From positions 1 through 38,688 of the IMG/VR virus record IMGVR_UViG_3300024346_000198: a DNA stretch of 38,688 bases; one strand, written 5' to 3'. Source of the DNA: a virus. Below are positions 25,137-31,501 of this stretch, piece after piece; the stretch's first letter is position 1, and each line of letters begins with the position of its first letter. Both the position numbers and the translations under genes were made by a program. Under the pieces are notes generated by a model. It made no database searches and was not told the origin of the DNA. It was given only the letters and a program-made list of their open reading frames with translations.

Positions 25137-26249
25137 ATGACAAAACAACTCAAGATAGCAGTTTACGCAATCAGCAAAAATGAAGAACAGTTTGTTCAGC
25201 GGTTTTGTGATTCCGCTAAAAATGCTGATTTAATTTTGATTGCTGATACAGGTTCTACAGATAAAACAGTAGAAAAAGCATTGGAATGTGGCGCAAAAGT
25301 TCACGACATTTGCGTTAGCCCTTGGCGGTTTGATTTGGCGCGTAATGCCGCACTTGCTTTAGTGCCGCGTGACATTGATGTTTGCATTTCGTTAGACCTT
25401 GATGAAATAATGATGGAAGGTTGGCGCGAAGAAATTGAACGGGTTTGGCAAGAAAACACAACGCGCCTACGATACAAATTTGATTGGGGTTGCGGTATAA
25501 GTTTTTTCTACGAAAAAATCCATCATCGGCATGGTTATCGTTGGTGGCATAGCGTACATGAGTACCCCCGCCCTGATGGTCGCATCACGGAAATTTACGC
25601 GCATACCGATATGCTTTTGGTTAAGCATTTGCCCGACAATACTAAATCCCGCGGGCAATATATGCCCTTGCTTGAATTAGCGGTTAAAGAAGATGTGCAT
25701 TGCCCCCGTAACGCGTTTTATCACGCACGGGAACTAACTTTCTATGCTCGTTGGCACGATGCGATTACCGCCTTAAATAAGTACCTTGCAATGCCCGAAG
25801 CCACTTGGCAAAACGAACGGTGCTATGCGATGCGTTTGTTGGGTAAGGCGCATGAAGAACTAGGGCAATCGGTAGAAGCGCATAAGTGGTATCGCCTAGC
25901 GATTGCCGAAGCCCCTAACACCCGCGAACCTTGGTGCGAACTGGCAATGTTCTGCTACCGCCGTAGCCTTTGGGTTGAATGTTATTCTGCGGCGAAATCG
26001 GCACTTGAAATAAAAGATAAACAATTGGTTTATACAATGAACCCTGATGTTTGGGGCGCACAACCTTGGGATTTAGGTAGCATTTCTGCTTGGCATTTGG
26101 GACTAAAAGAAGAAGCAACACAACTTTTAGCAGAAGCAATAAAATTAGCCCCTGATGACCAAAGATTGCGAAACAATATGCAGTTTATGGATGCCGATTA
26201 CAAAACCTTTGATAAGGTAAAAAATGCCGACACCGTTAGAAGCCCATGA
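25137..26249 (+). CDS. Family 2 glycosyltransferase with C-terminal TPR repeats
   Basis: A 370-residue protein. Residues 1-110 are a GT-A glycosyltransferase core: IAVYAISKNEEQFVQRF, then LIADTGSTDKTVEKA, and the metal-binding ISLDLDEIM (DxD-type, about 85-93). About 185-345 form TPR-like helical pairs (FYHARELTFYARWHDAITAL, AMRLLGKAHEELGQSVEAHK, WCELAMFCYRRSLWVECYSA). No membrane segment is seen. The acceptor is unknown: possibly a fibre or capsid protein, or host surface polysaccharide to block superinfection. Codon style returns to that of the main genome here. Confidence 0.8.
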   Translation: MTKQLKIAVYAISKNEEQFVQRFCDSAKNADLILIADTGSTDKTVEKALECGAKVHDICVSPWRFDLARNAALALVPRDIDVCISLDLDEIMMEGWREEIERVWQENTTRLRYKFDWGCGISFFYEKIHHRHGYRWWHSVHEYPRPDGRITEIYAHTDMLLVKHLPDNTKSRGQYMPLLELAVKEDVHCPRNAFYHARELTFYARWHDAITALNKYLAMPEATWQNERCYAMRLLGKAHEELGQSVEAHKWYRLAIAEAPNTREPWCELAMFCYRRSLWVECYSAAKSALEIKDKQLVYTMNPDVWGAQPWDLGSISAWHLGLKEEATQLLAEAIKLAPDDQRLRNNMQFMDADYKTFDKVKNADTVRSP

Positions 26250-26385
26250 AGAAATATGCACATTGCGTTATGAAATGCTTTGTGCGCGTATTAAGCGATT
26301 AGAAGGCATCATTATCAAGGCTTGCGGGGCTATGTTGTTTGGCATGGCGGGCGTTGTTTATTCATCTTTGATACACTTAAAGTAA
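26224..26385 (+). CDS. Small one-pass membrane protein (53 aa)
   Basis: A 53-residue frame starting inside the end of the glycosyltransferase gene. It has a charged N-terminal helix (LRYEMLCARIKRLEG) followed by a hydrophobic segment (IIIKACGAMLFGMAGVVYSS). This layout, a soluble helix then one membrane helix at the C-terminus, resembles XhlA-type lysis accessory proteins. Location just upstream of the lysis genes fits, but the function is inferred only from topology. Confidence 0.5.
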   Translation: MPTPLEAHEEICTLRYEMLCARIKRLEGIIIKACGAMLFGMAGVVYSSLIHLK

Positions 26386-26401
26386 TGAATAAGGGCTTGG
26401 T

Positions 26402-27115
26402 ATGGTCACGGCTAAGAAAACCGCTAAAACACCCGTTAAAGCCCCTGCAAAGGTAGCCGCCGTTAAGCGTTCTACGCCCAAACCCAAACCCGTACCTAAA
26501 GTAGTTGTTAAGAACCAAACCAATGTTGACAAAATTATTGGCTTGATTGAATGGGTTGATAACCCGTTTAAATTGTTTACGGTAATCCTTTTATCGTTTC
26601 TTTTCTTTGCGGGTTACTTTGCTTGGGATTCACGGCAAGTAATCCTACAGGCGATTACAACGCAAGATAAGATGCCGCAACTGGCAAAGCAAGAAGATTT
26701 AATTGCCCCCGCACAATCATTGCTTAAAGATGTTGACGGGCTTATTTTGTTGGTTCACAAAGCAAACTTGGCAAGCAATTCCCGCACAACCGTTTTAGCC
26801 TTAAATGCCGATGGAACGCGTGAAAAGAAAATAGAAGGCACGGTTACATCATTGTTTAACGCAAGCGCGGATAGAAATAGTGCAATGGTTGCAATGCTGA
26901 ACGGTGAAGTTTTATGCGAAGAATTTAACCCGTCGTCTAAGGTTGGTGAATGGGGTGTTAAACAAGGTGTTAAGTTTATGTGCCGCGGTAGCATCCCGCC
27001 CGACATGGGTAAGTTTGCGGGTTATGTTGCCATTGGCTTTAAAGAAAAAATAGAAGATATTGCCGCTTTAAAAACGCGAATCAATCTAGCCGCAACGGAT
27101 ATGGCGCATGAATGA
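26402..27115 (+). CDS. Membrane protein with Lys/Ala/Pro-rich tail (237 aa)
   Basis: A 237-residue protein. Residues 1-38 are very basic and rich in Ala, Lys and Pro (TAKTPVKAPAKVAAVKRSTP), like a nucleic-acid- or membrane-surface-binding tail. One membrane helix is near 58-74 (LFTVILLSFLFFAGYFAW). The rest (75-237) is soluble and would lie outside the inner membrane, with QSLLKDVDGLILLVHKANLA and GEVLCEEFNPSSK. A positive N-terminus inside and a globular domain in the periplasm is the likely topology. I do not recognise a family. It precedes the lysis genes and overlaps the next gene by ATGA. Confidence 0.65.
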   Translation: MVTAKKTAKTPVKAPAKVAAVKRSTPKPKPVPKVVVKNQTNVDKIIGLIEWVDNPFKLFTVILLSFLFFAGYFAWDSRQVILQAITTQDKMPQLAKQEDLIAPAQSLLKDVDGLILLVHKANLASNSRTTVLALNADGTREKKIEGTVTSLFNASADRNSAMVAMLNGEVLCEEFNPSSKVGEWGVKQGVKFMCRGSIPPDMGKFAGYVAIGFKEKIEDIAALKTRINLAATDMAHE

Positions 27116-27399
27116 AGTGGCTCATACTTTTATTTGTATTGGTGATTGCGGGCGCGGTCGCCAAAGATGGATGCCATGTGCGCGAATTCTATGGCATTGG
27201 TTACACAATTCACAATCCATCAGAACGCCATCAACAAATGATTCAATGGCTAAAAAACAATGCGCCATATTGCAAAGCATCGGATTATGTAGTTATTTGG
27301 AACAACATTGCTGAATGGGCGGGTACGGCAGATTCATCAGAAACTAGGGCGTTAATTATTCATGGTTACAAAGATGCAGTTACGCGTGAAAAAAAATGA
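27112..27399 (+). CDS. Small exported protein with signal peptide (95 aa)
   Basis: A 95-residue protein with a clear N-terminal signal: a short basic start, then WLILLFVLVIAGAVA and probable cleavage after AVA (about residue 17). The mature part has only two cysteines (C21 and C54), which could form one disulfide in the periplasm, and conserved-looking HNPSERHQQMIQWLKNNAP. The residues around C21 (AKDGC) do not make a good lipobox. It is coupled by ATGA overlaps on both sides. A role in lysis or in blocking superinfection is possible from context, not shown. Confidence 0.65.
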   Translation: MKWLILLFVLVIAGAVAKDGCHVREFYGIGYTIHNPSERHQQMIQWLKNNAPYCKASDYVVIWNNIAEWAGTADSSETRALIIHGYKDAVTREKK

Positions 27400-27632
27400 T
27401 AATCCCAAACAAATGGTATCCAACGGTGCAAGCGCGGCATGATGTACAAACTGTAGCGTTTGATAGGATGGTTAAGCGCGTACAAGAAGATTACGACAAC
27501 GCGATAAAAGCGCATAAAGTTGAAACTGTTAATCACGCATTGGATGTAGAACTTTATAACAAGCGGGCGCGGGTTAATCAACTTGAACTAGAAATGTTTA
27601 CCGACCGCCGCAGATTTCAAATTTTTGTTTAA
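27396..27632 (+). CDS. Unknown helical protein in the lysis region (78 aa)
   Basis: A 78-residue charged protein with no membrane segment, mostly helical: FDRMVKRVQEDYDNAIKAHK (about 22-41) and VELYNKRARVNQLELEMFTD (about 51-70) could form a coiled coil. It overlaps the exported protein gene by four bases and lies eight bases before the holin-like gene. No Rz/Rz1-type signal or lipobox is visible, so I do not call it a spanin. Confidence 0.6.
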   Translation: MIIPNKWYPTVQARHDVQTVAFDRMVKRVQEDYDNAIKAHKVETVNHALDVELYNKRARVNQLELEMFTDRRRFQIFV

Positions 27633-27640
27633 GGAACATT

Positions 27641-28156
27641 ATGCTAACTTTACTTTCTACCTTGATTTCTTTTCTGATGGGCGGCTTACCTAAGATACTA
27701 GATTTCTTTCAAGATAAAGCCGATAAGTTTCACGAACTGCAATTAGCGCGTTTGCAGATTGAACGCGAATTAGAAATGCGTAAGTTAGGTTTTGAAGCGC
27801 AAGAACGCGTGGAACATATCCGTAGTGAACAACTGGCAACCGAATCCGCGGCAAACACTACGCAAGCCCTGATAGGCGCACAACAAGCCGAAATGCAAGC
27901 CATCTACGCACACGATACATCTTTGAATGAAGGTACATCGCAATGGATGCGTAACCTACGCGCATCGGTTCGCCCTGTCATTACCTACGGTTTCTTTTTC
28001 TTGTTGTTGTTTGTTGATGTTGGTTTGTTTGCCTACGGTTGGCATCAGGGCGCAACATTTGTAGAACTTGCCGAAATGCTTTGGGATTCTGATACGCAAG
28101 CATTGTTTGCATCAATTATTGCTTTCCACTTTGGCGGCAGGGCGTTTGGCAAATGA
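27641..28156 (+). CDS. Holin-like membrane protein
   Basis: A 171-residue protein with a weakly hydrophobic N-terminal segment (LTLLSTLISFLMGGLPKILD), a long charged helix (about 22-75, ELQLARLQIERELEMRKLGF), and two C-terminal membrane segments: RPVITYGFFFLLLFVDVGLF (about 112-131) and ALFASIIAFHFGGRAF (about 153-168). This layout fits the three-TM holins of gene-transfer agents and many proteobacterial phages. It would open the inner membrane to release the lysozyme encoded four bases into its 3' end (ATGA overlap). Confidence 0.72.
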   Translation: MLTLLSTLISFLMGGLPKILDFFQDKADKFHELQLARLQIERELEMRKLGFEAQERVEHIRSEQLATESAANTTQALIGAQQAEMQAIYAHDTSLNEGTSQWMRNLRASVRPVITYGFFFLLLFVDVGLFAYGWHQGATFVELAEMLWDSDTQALFASIIAFHFGGRAFGK

Positions 28157-28629
28157 AAGTTTCCGACAAAGCCATTAAGATGATTCAGCATCACGAAGGG
28201 GTTAGGCAACGCCCCTATCGATGCCCTGCTAAGTTATGGACAATCGGGGTTGGTCATGTGATGTACCCCGAACATGGCAAACTTAAAATTGAAGAACGCG
28301 CAGGGTTGCCGTTACGCCCTGAAGATGAACGCATCTTTTCAATGGATGAAGTAAATGCAATTCTTAGATTTGACCTTGATAGATTTGAACGCGGCGTGGA
28401 AAAGTTTTGCCCCGTACCACTTACACAAGGTATGTTTGATGGGTTGGTATCTTTTTCTTTTAATGTGGGCTTGGGAACACTTCAAAGAAGTACGCTACGC
28501 CAAAAGTTATTACGCGGCGATAAAGAAGGCGCGGCAGAAGAACTATTGAAATATTGCATGGCGGGCGGCAAGGTTCTTAGGGGGCTACAGAACCGCCGCA
28601 TCGATGAACGCGCATTGTTTTTAGGCTAA
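28153..28629 (+). CDS. Endolysin, lysozyme of glycoside hydrolase family 24
   Basis: A 158-residue lysozyme that cleaves peptidoglycan between MurNAc and GlcNAc. The active site pattern E-8aa-(D/C)-5aa-T is present as E15, C24 and T30 (HHEGVRQRPYRCPAKLWTIG); Cys in the middle position is a known variant. GVGHV follows. The second lobe has FDGLVSFSFNVGLG (about 95-108) and ends GLQNRRIDERALFL. There is no signal peptide or SAR helix, so it needs the upstream holin for export. Its last nine bases overlap the convergent gene on the other strand. Confidence 0.93.
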   Translation: MKVSDKAIKMIQHHEGVRQRPYRCPAKLWTIGVGHVMYPEHGKLKIEERAGLPLRPEDERIFSMDEVNAILRFDLDRFERGVEKFCPVPLTQGMFDGLVSFSFNVGLGTLQRSTLRQKLLRGDKEGAAEELLKYCMAGGKVLRGLQNRRIDERALFLG

Positions 28630-28944
28630 CGGGATAGCCGCTTGCCATTCGCGTTCGTTGCGCCCCGTGTTTGATTTAACTGTATTACCCGTAAGCATCA
28701 CAAGCCCCAACACGCGCATTTCGTTCATGCGCCTTGCTACCTGATTGCCGTCAAGATTGGTACGCGCCGCAATGCCATCTTTGCCCAACGCACCATGCTT
28801 AATTAGGCAATCTAAAATAATTTGATGATGTTCAGATACAGATTCTTTGATTGATTCTGCCGCTTCAAAAGATGTTAGCGGGTCATTTGCCCGAACGCGT
28901 GGGAATTCGGGAAACATCTTGTTAAAAATATTTTTGTAGTTCAT
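28621..28944 (-). CDS. Winged-helix DNA-binding protein
   Basis: A 107-residue protein at the end of the leftward operon. The helix-turn-helix region is about residues 38-80: SEHHQIILDCLIKHGALGKD, then GIAARTNLDGNQVARRMNEM and a wing LGLVMLTGNTVKS. It is preceded by PLTSFEAAESIKES, a common start of small phage winged-helix proteins. It may act as a transcription regulator or assist replication and recombination. The ribosome site AGGAT precedes the ATG, and 70 bases separate it from the SSB-like gene. Its stop lies inside the lysozyme gene. Confidence 0.68.
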   Translation of the reverse strand: MNYKNIFNKMFPEFPRVRANDPLTSFEAAESIKESVSEHHQIILDCLIKHGALGKDGIAARTNLDGNQVARRMNEMRVLGLVMLTGNTVKSNTGRNEREWQAAIPLA

Positions 28945-29013
28945 TGTCTTATCCTATAGGTGGGGGTACTGGCGTTCGCCCGACAGAATTGTCGCGTTTT
29001 CCCCCCGTGTTAC

Positions 29014-29247
29014 TTAGAAGGGTGCATCTTCATCAAATACGGGCGCAGATTGCTTAGTTGTTTTAGGTTCTAGCGGCGGTTTAGCACTAAGCCAACCATC
29101 CCAATTAAGCGGCACATTGTCAATCTTTAAACTGATGCCCTGCCCTTTATCCCATAGCGTTCCCACTTTGGCAAATCGTTTTTTATTGTTGCCTTGGGCA
29201 TCGGTGTATTCGCCCACTACGGCGATTAAATCTAATTTAGTTGACAT
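29014..29247 (-). CDS. SSB-like small protein with acidic DEDAPF tip
   Basis: A 77-residue protein between the exonuclease and winged-helix genes. The N-terminal part (KLDLIAVVGEYTDAQGNNKK, then RFAKVGTLWDKGQGISLKID) looks like a compact beta domain. The tail is disordered and ends DEDAPF, very like the DDDIPF tip by which bacterial SSB recruits partners. Next to Erf and exonuclease this suggests a single-strand DNA-binding or partner-recruiting role. It is too short for a full classical SSB. The gene overlaps the exonuclease 3' end by 11 bases. Confidence 0.55.
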   Translation of the reverse strand: MSTKLDLIAVVGEYTDAQGNNKKRFAKVGTLWDKGQGISLKIDNVPLNWDGWLSAKPPLEPKTTKQSAPVFDEDAPF

Positions 29248-29869
29248 GGTTTAATCTTTCATTCAGTTTACTAATTTTGGTATCTAGTTCGGCTAAGAAC
29301 TTAACCACTTCTATTTCTAGCGTTGCCGCATATTCCGTATCAAATTCAACGCGTTTAACAAACACTTGTAACCCGTTTGGCAACCGTGGGTCAAACGATA
29401 CGAAATCGCACCAAGCACGACCCGTACAAACCATTTGCCATTGCATTTGCGTTATGTACTTTGTAGGCACTTGTTCAGTAATCAATGTGTCGATATGGGT
29501 AGCGGTGTTAGGGCATTTAATTTCCAGTAACCCAAACAAACCTATCAAGCCATCAGGCGATGCCCCTGCGCGTTCAATGCGTGGGTGCTGAACATACCCT
29601 ACTTCATCAACCAAAACATCGGCTAGGGACTCATAAGCGGCGCGGGCAAGTGGTTCGGTTTCCGTACCCCATTGCATAGCCGCATTTGTGTACGATTCTG
29701 CAACCGTACCCGTCATGCGTTCACAAATCAATTGCGCCATATAGTTTTCGCGTGATGCTGAATAACCGCTTTTGGTTTTAGCGATTACATCGGCAACGCG
29801 GGATGCCGTGACATTGCCCAATCGTGCGGCAAACCATTCAGGCGTACCTTGTTCAACTTTTTCAATCAT
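29237..29869 (-). CDS. YqaJ/lambda-type recombination exonuclease
   Basis: A 210-residue 5'-3' double-strand exonuclease that makes 3' single strands for the Erf annealase. The N-terminal EQGTPEWFAARLGNVTASRV is the YqaJ signature. The catalytic residues lie in RAGASPDGLI (Asp) and LLEIKCPN (Glu-x-Lys), and the later YITQMQWQMVCTGRAWCDFV carries the conserved Gln-x-x-Met/Gln helix. I chose the ATG at 29869 because AGGGAA lies eight bases upstream; an in-frame ATG at 29893 overlapping the Erf stop would add eight residues. Confidence 0.92.
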   Translation of the reverse strand: MIEKVEQGTPEWFAARLGNVTASRVADVIAKTKSGYSASRENYMAQLICERMTGTVAESYTNAAMQWGTETEPLARAAYESLADVLVDEVGYVQHPRIERAGASPDGLIGLFGLLEIKCPNTATHIDTLITEQVPTKYITQMQWQMVCTGRAWCDFVSFDPRLPNGLQVFVKRVEFDTEYAATLEIEVVKFLAELDTKISKLNERLNHVN

Positions 29870-29892
29870 AAGAATTTCCCTTTTGCGCCACA

Positions 29893-30438
29893 TTACAGTT
29901 TTGCTTTAACTTTATCTATTGCGGCAATCACTTTCTTTTGCCAATCAGGATTGCCATTACAAGCGGCATAAGCGGCTTTGTAGGCGTTCTTTAAACCGTC
30001 TTGGTCGGTTGATGCTTCAATAGCGGCTAAATGGTCTACAAGGGCGTTTTCATCAACTGTAGTTTTACGCACCGCGGTATTGCCATCGTCATCTTCAGGG
30101 GCTATGCCGCAAGCCGCCATAAGGCTATAACGGCGGGCATAAGTTAATGCGCTACCGTAGCCTTGGGCATCTTGTTTGTTAGCGGGTACATGAAGAATTC
30201 CACATTCAAACATTTCGCCCGATTCATGCACAAACATGGTTTCAATCATTACGCCGTTAGTGCAATCGTAATTCTTTTGAATAAGCGCAATGCCGTTATC
30301 GTTTAGCGCGTCTATAACCGCTTCAACGCAAGCGGCAAGGTCAGCGTAGCGGGATTTGAAATGCGGGTTTGTAGAGGTCTTTAAAGCAGGGCCAAACGCC
30401 TTTTGTGCTTTGACCAATGCGGTTGCTAAGTTTTTCAT
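29893..30438 (-). CDS. erf: Erf-family single-strand annealing protein
   Basis: A 181-residue ERF protein that binds single-stranded DNA and pairs complementary strands, used for recombination and possibly genome circularisation or concatemer formation. The signatures are TSTNPHFKSRYADLAACVEA (about 21-40), ALNDNGIALIQ, and QGYGSALTYARRYSLMAACG followed by PEDDDGN (about 93-120). The C-terminal 60 residues are helical (ENALVDHLAAIEASTDQDGL). It overlaps the upstream small gene by ATGA and, with the exonuclease, forms a two-component recombination pair. Confidence 0.92.
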   Translation of the reverse strand: MKNLATALVKAQKAFGPALKTSTNPHFKSRYADLAACVEAVIDALNDNGIALIQKNYDCTNGVMIETMFVHESGEMFECGILHVPANKQDAQGYGSALTYARRYSLMAACGIAPEDDDGNTAVRKTTVDENALVDHLAAIEASTDQDGLKNAYKAAYAACNGNPDWQKKVIAAIDKVKAKL

Positions 30439-30593
30439 TGTTCAATTCTTTCTATTGGTTTTGCTACTAGCCAGTTATTACCCAAGCGGCGAACGCTACG
30501 CACCCATTGCCGTTGGTAGGAACGGATTACTTCAGGCGGTGCATCGTATGTTGCAAACATAGCGCGAACGCGTTTAAGAAATCGTATATTCAT
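30435..30593 (-). CDS. Unknown basic small protein (52 aa)
   Basis: A 52-residue, arginine-rich protein directly upstream of Erf and overlapping it by four bases. I chose the ATG at 30593 because GGAGAGGG precedes it. The sequence FLKRVRAMFATYDAPPEVIR then SYQRQWVRSVRRLGNNWLVA could be one or two helices that bind nucleic acid. Family not recognised. Confidence 0.65.
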   Translation of the reverse strand: MNIRFLKRVRAMFATYDAPPEVIRSYQRQWVRSVRRLGNNWLVAKPIERIEQ

Positions 30594-30595
30594 GT

Positions 30596-30688
30596 TTACC
30601 CTCTCCATGCCAAAAGTACACCAATGCCGCCAAAGATGATGATGGCTAATGCACATTCAATTAAAGTTGTAATGATTTTGTGTTTCAT
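30596..30688 (-). CDS. Tiny membrane protein (30 aa)
   Basis: A 30-codon frame with AGGA six to nine bases before its ATG. After a short basic start (MKHKII) almost the whole chain is hydrophobic: LIECALAIIIFGGIGVLLAW, ending RG. It is a single-pass membrane micropeptide with a likely outside C-terminus or the reverse. It sits between two coupled genes of the early leftward operon and its stop codon overlaps the next gene's leader. Confidence 0.6.
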   Translation of the reverse strand: MKHKIITTLIECALAIIIFGGIGVLLAWRG

Positions 30689-30724
30689 GTTTTGTCCTAT
30701 GTAGGAAACTAAGCCCCCGTTTGT

Positions 30725-30895
30725 TTATTTGTTTTTTAGTGGAGAATTTGCTTTGAAATCGTAGCCAATAGATTTCAATTCTTTTGTTGTATCTGCAAGG
30801 CTCATTGCATTTACTTGTTGGACAGGGTAGCCAATGTTAAGTAAAGCCTTGCGTTGGGCATTTGCCAAAGTAACCATCCAGTTGCAATTTGTCAT
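30725..30895 (-). CDS. First gene of the leftward early operon, unknown (56 aa)
   Basis: A 56-residue protein preceded by the conserved leader box at 30900-30936. The sequence NCNWMVTLANAQRKALLNIG, PVQQVNAMSLADTTKELKSI and GYDFKANSPLKNK shows no known motif; it looks helical and basic. Its ATG lies four bases after the leader box, whose AGAAAG may serve as the ribosome site. The position, first in the early transcript, suggests a host takeover or regulatory role, but this is only context. Confidence 0.6.
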   Translation of the reverse strand: MTNCNWMVTLANAQRKALLNIGYPVQQVNAMSLADTTKELKSIGYDFKANSPLKNK

Positions 30896-30899
30896 TTGA

Positions 30900-30936
30900 T
30901 TTGCTTTCTAAAAGACCCCAAGAAGTTCGGGGCATG
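30900..30936 (-). promoter_or_regulatory. Conserved structured leader element, leftward operon
   Basis: Read on the minus strand: CATGCC, then a hairpin with CCCCGA pairing TTGGGG around ACTTC, then GGTCTTTTAGAAAGCAAA, four bases before the ATG at 30895. The CC of CATGCC and the GG of the box are the ends of the stem. The same layout, with a different but still paired stem (CCGT/ACGG), precedes the gene at 34015. CTTT-TAG-AAAG inside the box can form a second small hairpin. Confidence 0.65.
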
Positions 30937-30940
30937 ATTA

Positions 30941-30970
30941 AGTATAAGCGATTTCAACGCCATGTTTAAA
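30941..30970 (-). promoter_or_regulatory. Leftward early promoter
   Basis: On the minus strand TTTAAA (30970-30965, four of six to the -35 consensus), an 18-base spacer and TATACT (30946-30941). Transcription would start near 30934, right at the conserved leader element. The -35 lies within the left AT-rich direct repeat (30963). Confidence 0.5.
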
Positions 30971-30998
30971 ATATTTTCACAATTTGTTTAAATATTTG
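30963..30998. repeat. AT-rich direct repeats in the divergent control region
   Basis: TGTTTAAA begins at 30963 and again at 30985, 22 bp apart (about two helical turns), each followed by an AT-rich symmetric core (AAAATATTTT and AAATATTT). They lie between the leftward -10 and the regulator promoter, where repressor or Cro operators would be expected. Confidence 0.4.
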
Positions 30999-31004
30999 TA
31001 AAAT

Positions 31005-31020
31005 GTTGCTATGATGCAAC
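31005..31020. promoter_or_regulatory. Operator palindrome over the regulator's -10 box
   Basis: GTTGC-TATGAT-GCAAC: perfect 5-bp arms flank TATGAT (31010-31015), a -10 box with five of six consensus bases. The regulator's ATG at 31022 falls seven bases after the -10, where transcription should begin, and no Shine-Dalgarno is present, so the mRNA is probably leaderless. The same palindrome core (GTTGCTA-N4-GCAAC) occurs at 41-56. Confidence 0.6.
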
Positions 31021-31021
31021 T

Positions 31022-31204
31022 ATGAACAAAACACAAATAGATGACGATAAAGCCTTGATTGCCAAGTTAGGGGGGGCAACAATCCTATCTAAACGCCTTG
31101 GTTTTCAATCTGCCCAACGGGTACACAACTGGATGTATAGGGGAATACCCGCATCCGTTAAGTTGGCGCATCCTAAAATCTTTTTAAAAGGGTTACGCAA
31201 ATGA
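31022..31204 (+). CDS. Cro/YdaS-like helix-turn-helix regulator
   Basis: A 60-residue DNA-binding protein. Residues about 12-45 form a helix-turn-helix: ALIAKLGGATILSKRLGFQS, then AQRVHNWMYRGIPASVKLA, the pattern of Cro/YdaS-type proteins where the first helix ends in 'GG...lA..lG.s' and the recognition helix in 'v..W..rGIP'. It is the first gene of the rightward early operon, probably on a leaderless transcript, and a palindrome covers its promoter. Autoregulation is likely. It is too small for a CI-type repressor with an oligomerisation domain, consistent with a lytic-cycle switch. Confidence 0.78.
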   Translation: MNKTQIDDDKALIAKLGGATILSKRLGFQSAQRVHNWMYRGIPASVKLAHPKIFLKGLRK

Positions 31205-31398
31205 CAAAAATAGAAAAATATCTACATCACAAATCTTTGATGTTGGAACACCTAGCATTTGCGTATGCAAATCAATCGATGCAAGATTCTTTGTATCAAC
31301 TGATTTGCTACCACTTGCACAAAGATTACACGCAAGGTTATTATTATTTTATGACCCATCAGGAACGAAAAGATTTGCAAACGATGATGGTTCTTTGA
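31201..31398 (+). CDS. Unknown early protein (65 aa)
   Basis: A 65-residue protein rich in His, Tyr and Leu (EKYLHHKSLMLEHLAFAYAN, YQLICYHLHKDYTQGYYYFM), probably two or three helices. It overlaps the regulator gene by ATGA. No motif recognised. The promoter for the next transcript overlaps its end. Confidence 0.6.
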   Translation: MTKIEKYLHHKSLMLEHLAFAYANQSMQDSLYQLICYHLHKDYTQGYYYFMTHQERKDLQTMMVL

Positions 31399-31404
31399 TA
31401 TAAT
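31375..31404 (+). promoter_or_regulatory. Strong internal early promoter
   Basis: TTGCAA (31375-31380), an 18-base spacer and a perfect TATAAT (31399-31404). Transcription would start near 31411, at the first stem of the candidate structured RNA, about 90 bases before the next start codon. Confidence 0.6.
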
Positions 31405-31408
31405 TTTT

Positions 31409-31467
31409 ATACGCGGCTAGGGTAGCACCCGAAAAGACGATTCTTCACCGTTCTGCCATCAGCGTAT
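31409..31467 (+). ncRNA. Candidate structured leader RNA (three-way junction)
   Basis: Bases 31409-31414 (ATACGC) pair with 31462-31467 (GCGTAT), and GGC at 31415-31417 with GCC at 31455-31457, closing a junction. Inside it are GGGT-AGC-ACCC (31420-31430) and AGACG (31435-31439) pairing CG-T-(T)-CT (31449-31454, one bulge) around ATTCTTCAC. It follows a strong promoter and precedes the 31502 gene, which lacks an evident ribosome site. It matches no RNA family I can name; it could be a regulatory leader or a small RNA. Confidence 0.35.
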
Positions 31468-31501
31468 CTTGTGAAGTCAACCTATGAAGCATGGTTAAAA
31501 A

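Noticed and set aside
27112-27632. Rz/Rz1 spanin pair
   Set aside because: The 95-residue protein has a signal peptide but no convincing lipobox, and the 78-residue protein has no membrane anchor, so the spanin pattern is not met.
28153-28210. Signal-anchor-release (SAR) type endolysin
   Set aside because: The lysozyme N-terminus is charged and not hydrophobic, so it needs a holin for export.
28981-28994. Inverted repeat CGACA-GAAT-TGTCG with TTTT further on, as a terminator for the lysis transcript
   Set aside because: The stem is only 5 bp, the T run is short and displaced, and it lies 350 bases past the lysozyme gene.
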